NCBI GenBank assembly: GCA_028706295.1
Contig: JAQWBQ010000023.1
Span: 1 to 45,488, forward strand
Direction of reading: 5' to 3'
From: Bacteroidales bacterium
GTDB lineage: Bacteria > Bacteroidota > Bacteroidia > Bacteroidales > FEN-979
DNA: 45,488 bases
Shown: piece after piece, positions 20,165 through 26,494 of the stretch
How positions within the stretch are numbered: position 1 is the stretch's first letter
Layout of the letters: every line of letters starts with the position of its first letter
Notes under the pieces: generated by a model
Told to the model about the DNA's origin: nothing
Databases searched by the model: none
Seen by the model: the letters and a program-made list of their open reading frames with translations, nothing else
Translations under genes and position numbers: made by a program

Positions 20165-20905
20165 CTAAGATTGTTCAGCGGTATTTTCGTCCGACAGGTG
20201 CACAGTGGAATCCATATCTGCTCCGGGAAGCGTATCAATCCCGCTGCGGAATGTTTTTTTATGCTTGATCATTTTCCCTTCCGCAATAAAATAAACCGAT
20301 TCGGCGATGTTTGTCGAATACCCGGCAATCCGCTCAATCTGCGTCAGAACGATCAGCAAATGGGTCGCAACCATGATCACCTCACTCTTATGCATCATTT
20401 CGTCAAATATCCGGGTTGAGATCGCCTGTGCCTTGTCTTCGATCAGATTGGCCATTTGAAAAATGTCCCTGACAAAAACCGGGTTCCGGTTACCGATCAG
20501 TGTATTGACATCCCGGACGATCATGTCGGCCATTCCTGCCAGTTCATCCATATGCAAAGTGCCGGTGATTTCGCGGTACTCGCTGATCCCTTCTACCTTT
20601 GAAGCAATGTTCACTGCCTGGTCTCCCATCCGTTCCAGGTCGTTGTTCATTTTCAGCGCAGCCATGATCAATCTCAGATCCGTGGCAACCGGTTGGGTCA
20701 GTGCAAAGATCCGTTGACAAAGTTTATCGATTTTCACATCAAGCCGGTCGACCTTGTTGTCATTTTCGATCACGGTGCGGGCCAGGTCCAGATCACAGTT
20801 CAACAATGCCTCCAGCGCGTTGTGAACCTGTAAGGCGACCAGGTTTCCCATTTTAATCAACCGCTTGTTCAGCTTATCCAGTTCCTGTTCAAAATGCCGT
20901 TCCAT
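20165..20905 (-). CDS. phoU: Phosphate transport system regulator PhoU
   Basis: A 246-residue all-helical protein made of the two PhoU repeats. Each has the acidic metal-binding motif region, seen as VIENDNKVDRLDVKID (about 41-56) with the following RLIMAALKMNNDLERMGDQAVNIA (about 78-101), and the second-half segment LIVLTQIERIAGYSTNIAESVYFIAEG. In other bacteria PhoU connects the Pst transporter to the PhoR sensor and limits uptake when phosphate is plentiful. It is the last gene of the pst operon, 53 bp after pstB. The C-terminal extension (about 213-246) is polar and unremarkable. Confidence 0.95.
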   Translation of the reverse strand: MERHFEQELDKLNKRLIKMGNLVALQVHNALEALLNCDLDLARTVIENDNKVDRLDVKIDKLCQRIFALTQPVATDLRLIMAALKMNNDLERMGDQAVNIASKVEGISEYREITGTLHMDELAGMADMIVRDVNTLIGNRNPVFVRDIFQMANLIEDKAQAISTRIFDEMMHKSEVIMVATHLLIVLTQIERIAGYSTNIAESVYFIAEGKMIKHKKTFRSGIDTLPGADMDSTVHLSDENTAEQS

Positions 20906-20958
20906 GTGTATGATGTGTTAAATTTATAATTCAGGTATTATGCAATAGTGAATAGGAT

Positions 20959-21717
20959 TTATCCAAATCTTCCCGTAATGTAATCCTCGGTCTGTTTCTT
21001 ATCGGGTGTAGTGAAAATTTTCCTGGTTTTCCCGTGTTCGATCAGTTCTCCGAGATAAAAGAAGGCGGTATAGTCGCTTACCCGGGCAGCCTGTTGCATG
21101 TTATGGGTCACGATAACGATGGTATAATTCCGTTTCAGCTCGAAAATCAGCTCCTCAATTTTGGCAGTTGATATGGGATCAAGGGCGCTTGCCGGTTCAT
21201 CCATCAGGATGATTTCAGGCTCTACGGCAAGGGTACGTGCAATGCACATTCGTTGTTGTTGCCCCCCAGAAAGCCCGAGCGCTGAATCGTGAAGCCGGTC
21301 TTTAACCTCTTCCCAGATAAATGCTTTTTTCAGGGATGTTTCAACAATATCCTGAAGCTCCGTCCGGTTGTTGATTCCGTTGATCCGGGGTCCGTAAGCG
21401 ACATTTTCAAAGATCGATTTCGCAAAGGGGTTGGACTTTTGGAATACCATTCCGATCTTTTTCCTGAGATTAACCACATCGATCTGTTTATCAAAGATGT
21501 TTACCCCGTCGATCATCACTTCGCCCGTGATACTTACATTGGGGATCAGATCATTCATCCGGTTCAGGGTTCGTAAAAAGGTCGACTTTCCGCAACCCGA
21601 CGGACCGATAAATGCAGTTACCTCTTTTTCAGGAATATCCATGGAAATGGAGTTCAGCGCCATTTTTTCACCGTAAAAAAGCGTCAGATCCTGGGTCCTG
21701 ATTTTAAATTCTTTCAT
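20959..21717 (-). CDS. pstB: Phosphate ABC transporter ATP-binding protein PstB
   Basis: A 252-residue ATPase with Walker [10 protein letters not shown] (about 38-46), signature [13 protein letters not shown], Walker [14 protein letters not shown] and the switch [11 protein letters not shown]. The N-terminal [28 protein letters not shown], Arg-rich segment [13 protein letters not shown] and the characteristic PstB C terminus ([24 protein letters not shown]) separate it from other ABC ATPases. It hydrolyses ATP for phosphate import through PstA/PstC. It is 19 bp after pstA and 53 bp before phoU, in the expected operon order. Confidence 0.97.
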   Translation of the reverse strand: MKEFKIRTQDLTLFYGEKMALNSISMDIPEKEVTAFIGPSGCGKSTFLRTLNRMNDLIPNVSITGEVMIDGVNIFDKQIDVVNLRKKIGMVFQKSNPFAKSIFENVAYGPRINGINNRTELQDIVETSLKKAFIWEEVKDRLHDSALGLSGGQQQRMCIARTLAVEPEIILMDEPASALDPISTAKIEELIFELKRNYTIVIVTHNMQQAARVSDYTAFFYLGELIEHGKTRKIFTTPDKKQTEDYITGRFG

Positions 21718-21736
21718 TTACACATTTGGGATTTGA

Positions 21737-22645
21737 TTATTTTGCCCTCCTTTTTCTGATTCCTGAACGGATAATGACGGCTGTAAAGTTAAGTACAAAG
21801 GTCAGTAACAACAGCACCAGGGTGGTCGCAAACTGAATGGGCAGGGTTTGATCGACGTTTGATGACTGAGTCGACAGGATATAAATATGATACCCCAGAT
21901 TCATGAACTGATCGCTGAGCGAAGCAGGCAGTGTAGCAAGATAGTAGGCGGCTCCCGTGAACAGGATCGGTGCAACTTCACCGGCGCCTCGGCTGACAGC
22001 CAGGATGGTACCGGTAAGGATCCCGGAAAAAGAACCCGGGATCACGATGTTCCTGATGGTTTGCCATTTGGTGGCTCCCAGGGCAAGGCTGGCTTCACGC
22101 AATTCCCGGGGAACGGCACGGATGGCCTCTTCGACAGAAACAATAACCACGGGCAGCGTCAACAGGGCCATGGTCAGGCTTGCCCAAAGTATATTGGGTT
22201 GCCCCCATTTCAACTCCCCACCCAAAAAAACGGTGTCCATCCCTGTACCTACGAACCGGATGAAAAATCCCAGTCCGAACAGGCCGAAAATAATGGAAGG
22301 CACGGTCGCAAGCGTCCTTACCGCGAACCGGATGGTCTGCGCCAGCACCGATTTTTCACCCGCGTACTCCGTCAGATAGATGGCCGTTAGCGTTCCAAAA
22401 GGCACAGCGGCAACCGACATGATGAGAACCAACATGGCGGTGCCGTAAATCGCGGGGAATATTCCCCCCTTTAACATTCCATCCTCGGGAAATGCAGTCA
22501 GGAATTCCCAGGAAAAAGTCTCTTTTCCTCCCAGTATGATCACAACAAGAATAAGGATGATAATTGCGATGATCAGGAATGCCGATACGCCTGTAGCCCC
22601 TGTAAAGATCCCTCCGATTATACGTTTTCTGTTCCCCTTTTTCAT
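21737..22645 (-). CDS. pstA: Phosphate ABC transporter permease PstA
   Basis: A 302-residue inner-membrane permease with six TM segments. The EAA loop that docks PstB is EEAIRAVPRELREASLALGATKWQTI, and an FGLFGLGFF segment precedes it. The start is ATG 22645, which overlaps the pstC stop by one base (TGATG, 22647-22643); a GTG directly upstream (22648) would add only one residue. PstA forms the translocation channel with PstC. Family length and context are normal. Confidence 0.96.
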   Translation of the reverse strand: MKKGNRKRIIGGIFTGATGVSAFLIIAIIILILVVIILGGKETFSWEFLTAFPEDGMLKGGIFPAIYGTAMLVLIMSVAAVPFGTLTAIYLTEYAGEKSVLAQTIRFAVRTLATVPSIIFGLFGLGFFIRFVGTGMDTVFLGGELKWGQPNILWASLTMALLTLPVVIVSVEEAIRAVPRELREASLALGATKWQTIRNIVIPGSFSGILTGTILAVSRGAGEVAPILFTGAAYYLATLPASLSDQFMNLGYHIYILSTQSSNVDQTLPIQFATTLVLLLLTFVLNFTAVIIRSGIRKRRAK

Positions 22646-23811
22646 CACGATTTTCCCTGAAAACGTCTGACTAATTTTCCTTTGATATAAAATTCGGCCA
22701 ATGCATTAAGTCCGAATGTAAAAATGAAGAGTAATGAGCCGATCAGAAAAAGTACACTGTAATGGGTGTCGCCAAAAACCACCTCAGCCATTTCAGCGCC
22801 GATGGTCGCCGCGAGGGTCCTGACCGATTCAAAGGGATTGGCCGAAGTCATTGCGGCATTTCCGGTTGCCATTAAAGCGATCATGGTTTCACCGAACACG
22901 CGGCCGATCCCGAGAAGAATCGCGGCAAAGATTCCGGGCGTTGCTGCCGGCAAGGTGACAAACAGAGCCGTTTGCCATTTCGTGGCGCCCAGCGCCAGGC
23001 TCGCCTCCTTATACGATGCCGGTATCGCGGTCAATGCATCTTCGGTGATCGTGTAAATGATCGGAATGGCAGCAAGCGCCATCGCAATACCACCCACAAA
23101 TGCATTTAACCTGCTTTCATATCCGAAGATACCCTGGAAAAAACTGGCCATTACCATCAGTGCAAAAAAGCCTATGACCACCGATGGAAAACCAGCCAAC
23201 AGTTCAATGGCAGGCTTTATAATCTCTCTGAGCCAGTTTGGTGCAAAGGCAGCTGTGAATAATGCCGCCAGAATTGCTATGGGCGCTGCAAAAAGTATCG
23301 CGAGAAGGGTAATCTTCAGCGTTCCGACAAATAACGGGATCAGCCCGTATCGCGGATGATCCGATACCGGAAGCCAATCTTTTCCCACAAGACTTTTCAA
23401 TACAGCGACTTCATGTTCGCTGCCTGCTGCGTTGTCGGTACTGCTGACTTCCCCGGTATCCTGCAATCCGGATTCCGTAACTCCGTATTGTTCCTGCCCG
23501 TTGGCATTTACCATAACCGTTGAATCCACACCATACTGCTCCTGTCCCTGATCATTCAGGATCAGGGAGGAATCAACCCCATATTGTTCCTGGACCATTG
23601 CCGTGGCCGGTTGTGATTCGACAGCAGTCTGCGATTTAAAAATCGGCATGGTCTCACGAAAAACAAAGAAAAAGATCAGAATAATAATTGCAATCGAAAG
23701 AAATGCGACAGAAGTAATGATCTTTTCCGAAAGAAATTCAGATATGCGGAATTTCTTTTTCAGAGATTCTTTGGTGAAAACAAACTTTTTCTTTTCTGTG
23801 TTCTGATTCAT
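22645..23811 (-). CDS. pstC: Phosphate ABC transporter permease PstC with tandem-repeat periplasmic loop
   Basis: A 388-residue permease, longer than typical PstC (about 300-330). The C-terminal 240 residues are standard, with the EAA loop EDALTAIPASYKEASLALGATKWQTA and a VFGETMIALMATGN motif as in PstC. The extra length is in the loop after TM1 (about 32-52). This loop contains a tandem repeat: QEQYGVDSSLILNDQG (74-89), QEQYGVDSTVMVNANG (90-105) and a third partial copy starting QEQYGV (106). After about 40 more polar residues comes the TM2 region (FVGTLKITLLAILFAAPIAI). The repeat should face the periplasm. A stem-loop lies in the 76-bp gap before this gene. Coupled to pstA by overlap. Confidence 0.95.
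   Translation of the reverse strand: MNQNTEKKKFVFTKESLKKKFRISEFLSEKIITSVAFLSIAIIILIFFFVFRETMPIFKSQTAVESQPATAMVQEQYGVDSSLILNDQGQEQYGVDSTVMVNANGQEQYGVTESGLQDTGEVSSTDNAAGSEHEVAVLKSLVGKDWLPVSDHPRYGLIPLFVGTLKITLLAILFAAPIAILAALFTAAFAPNWLREIIKPAIELLAGFPSVVIGFFALMVMASFFQGIFGYESRLNAFVGGIAMALAAIPIIYTITEDALTAIPASYKEASLALGATKWQTALFVTLPAATPGIFAAILLGIGRVFGETMIALMATGNAAMTSANPFESVRTLAATIGAEMAEVVFGDTHYSVLFLIGSLLFIFTFGLNALAEFYIKGKLVRRFQGKS
23449..23592 (-). repeat. 48-bp coding tandem repeat in pstC
   Basis: Three successive units encode QEQYGVDS(S/T)(L/V)(I/M)(L/V)N-type segments of 16 residues; the third is truncated after QEQYGVTESG. At the DNA level the units are diverged, most conserved around the codons for QEQYG, so this is an older duplication kept at protein level rather than a recent slippage. 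It lies in the predicted periplasmic loop of PstC. Confidence 0.85.
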
Positions 23812-23812
23812 T

Positions 23813-23868
23813 CCGGTTTATTAACGATGGCTGACAACACTGAACAGAACCTTGTCATCAGCCACCGG
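23813..23868 (-). promoter_or_regulatory. Stem-loop in the pstS-pstC gap
   Basis: The gap between pstS and pstC holds nested complementary arms. GGCTGACAA (23829-23837) pairs with TTGTCATCAGCC (23852-23863), leaving a three-base bulge, and the outer arm CCGGT (23813-23817) pairs with ACCGG (23864-23868). On the minus-strand mRNA the structure begins about 20 bases after the pstS stop and ends at the pstC start, so it could protect the pstS transcript end, attenuate transcription or limit pstC translation. This would fit the usual need for more binding protein than permease. Confidence 0.5.
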
Positions 23869-23887
23869 ATTCACATTTACTAACAAT

Positions 23888-24727
23888 CTATCTGACGGGA
23901 AAATAACCTACCGATGAAACTATTTTTTGTCCTTCGGGACTCAGAATCCAGTCAATATAGGCCTTTATATCGCCAGTCGGGCGATTTTTAAGATACATAT
24001 ACAAATAACGGGTTAACGGGTACTGATTGGCTTTCACGGTTTCGGGAGTCGCCACATAGGCAGGACTTTTTTCGTCCTTCTTCACCGCGCAGTGTTTCAC
24101 GCCGGAAGCATATGCCGCACCACCATAACCAATTCCCGACTTGTCCTTCGATACGGCATTTACCACCGCTGCGGTTCCCGGAAGGGTCTGGCAACTTGCC
24201 GCATAATCTCCTTTCACCACGTTGTCCTTAAAAAAAACATAGGTTCCTGAGCTGTTTTCACGACCATACAGTTTAATGGTCATATCCGGTCCGCCAACCT
24301 CTTTCCAGTTGGTTATCTTTCCGGAATAGATGCCACTCAATTGCTTGATCGACAACTCCTTTACAGGGTTGGATTCGTGCAGAAAGATGGTTATGCCATC
24401 CTTAGCACACGGGATCTCGACACCCAGGCTTGCATAACGGTCTTTCAACTTATCCATTTCCGATCGTTTCATCGGCCTGCTTGAGTTGCAGATATCTGTC
24501 GATCCGTTGATCAGGGCTGCAATCCCGGTTCCCGATCCGCCCCCGGTTACCTGTATTACGGCTTCGGGATGTGCCTTCATGTATAGCTCCGCCCATTTCT
24601 GGGCAAGAATGACCATGGTATCGGAACCTTTGACGGTAATTTTCTTCGGTGCCGGCATGAACGCGGCTCCAATCATGACGATCAGCGCCAGCGCTGCAAT
24701 CGTCCAAACTTTATTAATTCTTTTCAT
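23888..24727 (-). CDS. pstS: Periplasmic phosphate-binding protein PstS
   Basis: A 279-residue binding protein. The N terminus (MKRINKVWTIAALALIVMIGAAFMPAP) is a signal peptide without a lipobox cysteine, so the mature protein is probably soluble in the periplasm. Phosphate-contacting loops are visible: KGSDTM (34-39), TGGGSGTGIAALI (61-73), NSSRPM and GRENSSGTYVFF. It captures phosphate entering through the upstream porin and delivers it to PstCA. It is shorter than E. coli PstS, as common in the short PBP_like_2 branch. The gap to pstC contains a stem-loop. Confidence 0.95.
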   Translation of the reverse strand: MKRINKVWTIAALALIVMIGAAFMPAPKKITVKGSDTMVILAQKWAELYMKAHPEAVIQVTGGGSGTGIAALINGSTDICNSSRPMKRSEMDKLKDRYASLGVEIPCAKDGITIFLHESNPVKELSIKQLSGIYSGKITNWKEVGGPDMTIKLYGRENSSGTYVFFKDNVVKGDYAASCQTLPGTAAVVNAVSKDKSGIGYGGAAYASGVKHCAVKKDEKSPAYVATPETVKANQYPLTRYLYMYLKNRPTGDIKAYIDWILSPEGQKIVSSVGYFPVR

Positions 24728-24763
24728 TTGAAATTTATTGATTTATTGAATGATTGATTGAAT
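24728..24763. repeat. Short ATTGA-rich repeat between porin and pstS
   Basis: The 36-bp spacer contains a perfect tandem 8-mer ATTTATTG (24733-24740 and 24741-24748) followed by ATTGATTGA. It is AT-rich, lies in front of the pstS start and would leave the initiation region unstructured, which may aid pstS translation. Slippage-prone, but out of any coding frame. Confidence 0.6.
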
Positions 24764-26299
24764 TTAAAACTTCACCTGCATTCTTACCGTAAGTACATTC
24801 TGCTTTATCCAATTGCTGTAGTCGTAGATACCCGTAACATCGTTTACCTTGTAGGTCGAGGTTATATTGCCGTCACCATTGGCATCCCGGGTTCCGCTCT
24901 TACGGTTAACCGGGATCTCATAGGCGATCATAAATTTTATGTAATCGTCGAAGAAATAGGTGTAACCAAAGGTCCAGGTACTGTATGTAATATCAGCAGT
25001 GCCGCTTTTGAGCAGGTTGTTTACCACAGTCTTTGTCTGGGCATTGGTGGCCACCACGGGATCGCTTCCGGCATAGGTGTACTTATTTTCCGTTTGGGAG
25101 CTGCTTTCATCCCATTTCGCGGTTCCGATCTGGTCGGCAGCCAGTTTTGTGTTGGGATTATATTGGTCGAAACGCACTGCAATCTGATGGCGTTTCCCTA
25201 TATTTTTAATCAGATAGATGTAATAGCCGCTGAAATTTCTCGTGATGGCCGGACGTGCGGTGGTTGTCTTGGTTGTAAGGGTAGTCAGGGTCAGGGTATC
25301 GTTTTTCAGTGCTGAGGTCATCGGGCTGACCACCGTGGAGGTGGCGTAATATCCCGGGGTGGAATTGACACCGAATATATACTCGCCCTTGAGTGCAAGT
25401 CCACCCAAAACATCCAGATGCAACTGTCCTTCAAAACCAAGCCAGTTTCTTTTCAGGGTTTCACCGATATTATCAATTTTTTTATTGTAGGTATAATCCG
25501 AATTGATGGCATCATAAGCGTTGGCCTTTATTTTGCCATAGTACCCATGTGCGCCGATCGTTAATCCGCCGATGTTTCCCAATTTGAATGCGTAGGTAAC
25601 GCGGCCCATGAAATCCTTTGCATTATCGAAATCATTGTTCGTAGGATTGATGCTGTTTCCAGAAGCATCGGTAATGGTCAGACCATCATTGCCATTGAAT
25701 AAAGCTAATTGTATCTTCAGGGGTAACTTCGGGGGAGCAATTTCCATTTTGGCCCCGATCGCGCGTTCTCCCGGGTAAAGAGCCCGGATCACCCGTGAGC
25801 GTTCCGGAACTTCACGACTGCTTGAAGAGTACTCGACCTCATAATTGGGTCGGTTAAACTGGCCAACCCACAATGAAAAAGTTTTCAGCCAGGGGTCATT
25901 GGCCTGGGCATAGGCATCCTTTAAAGTGATGCTGCCGGGCAGAAAATCGGGTTGCACAACAAAAACCACCCCATTTACGGGTTCATAGGTGAATTTTACA
26001 CGGGCCCTCCGTACCTGGAACAGATTTCCCGGATAGGAGCTGGCTGCTTCATTATGCAGCCATTGGGCCTGTACATATCCCGAAACTTTAATTCTCGTAA
26101 GTTTTGTGAGATCGGCTTCTGCCGTTGCCAGTCGTTCTTCAACTCCGCTGATAACATCCCGGATGGTGGTTACCTTCTCTTTCAGGGTGTCCTGCTCTTT
26201 TTTAAGATCTTCGACTTTTGTCTGTGCAACCAGGGAGTTGGCTTGAAAGAATGACATCATCACACCAAAGAAAACAATCAGAATAGAAATTTGTCTCAT
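24764..26299 (-). CDS. Phosphate-selective porin O/P-like outer-membrane protein
   Basis: A 511-residue outer-membrane porin. I start at ATG 26299 (MRQISILIVFFGVMMSFFQANSLVAQ), a good signal peptide; an in-frame start 24 bases upstream adds non-signal residues. After a short periplasmic coiled coil (about 28-65, KVEDLKKEQDTLKEKVTTIRD...) comes a barrel with many amphipathic strands, including the OprP-type FQVRRARVKFTYEPVNGVVFVVQPDF and QFNRPNYEVEYSSSSREVPERSR, ending with F. OprP/OprO porins pass phosphate or polyphosphate. Position at the head of the pst operon supports phosphate as substrate. The coiled coil probably drives trimerisation, as inferred for related proteins. Preceded by a -7 box with a GTTAAC motif at the -33 position. 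Confidence 0.93.
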   Translation of the reverse strand: MRQISILIVFFGVMMSFFQANSLVAQTKVEDLKKEQDTLKEKVTTIRDVISGVEERLATAEADLTKLTRIKVSGYVQAQWLHNEAASSYPGNLFQVRRARVKFTYEPVNGVVFVVQPDFLPGSITLKDAYAQANDPWLKTFSLWVGQFNRPNYEVEYSSSSREVPERSRVIRALYPGERAIGAKMEIAPPKLPLKIQLALFNGNDGLTITDASGNSINPTNNDFDNAKDFMGRVTYAFKLGNIGGLTIGAHGYYGKIKANAYDAINSDYTYNKKIDNIGETLKRNWLGFEGQLHLDVLGGLALKGEYIFGVNSTPGYYATSTVVSPMTSALKNDTLTLTTLTTKTTTARPAITRNFSGYYIYLIKNIGKRHQIAVRFDQYNPNTKLAADQIGTAKWDESSSQTENKYTYAGSDPVVATNAQTKTVVNNLLKSGTADITYSTWTFGYTYFFDDYIKFMIAYEIPVNRKSGTRDANGDGNITSTYKVNDVTGIYDYSNWIKQNVLTVRMQVKF

Positions 26300-26320
26300 A
26301 AGTTCCGTTTTTATTTGCAG

Positions 26321-26389
26321 CAAAAGTATTTCGTATGGGAGGGTCCCGTGTTAACGATTTATTACCAAATGATTAAATAATTGTTAACG
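26321..26389 (-). promoter_or_regulatory. Putative pst operon promoter with paired CGTTAAC sites
   Basis: On the minus strand TACTTTTG (26328-26321) is a perfect Bacteroidota -7 box, 22 bases before the porin ATG. Instead of TTTG at -33, the palindrome GTTAAC lies there (26355-26350, spacer 21). A second copy in the same orientation, CGTTAAC (26389-26383), is exactly 33 bp upstream of the first (26356-26350), about three helical turns. The arrangement resembles an activator-dependent promoter. A PhoB-like activator is the obvious candidate but is inferred from the target genes only. Confidence 0.5.
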
Positions 26390-26408
26390 GATCCCGCAAC
26401 AGGGATCT
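26389..26408 (-). other. Hairpin between orphan kinase and phosphate operon
   Basis: GATCCC (26390-26395) and GGGATC (26402-26407) form a six-base-pair stem with a six-base loop; a G-T pair can extend it. It lies after the kinase stop (26495) and just upstream of the CGTTAAC sites. No T-run follows, so it is at best a weak terminator separating the two units. Confidence 0.35.
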
Positions 26409-26494
26409 GTTCCGGAATCGTACGGGAGGTTATCGGGTATGCGAACCATCGCACAACCTGGTCAGTGCCGGATGGAAATTATCGAACTGGGAAC

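Noticed and set aside
24733-24748. A CRISPR array or minisatellite
   Set aside because: Only two 8-bp copies are present, without spacers or cas genes anywhere in the window.
20165-26299. The two hybrid kinases as the PhoR of the phosphate operon
   Set aside because: They are convergent with phoU, have multiple receivers and no PhoR-type architecture, so the link would be purely positional.
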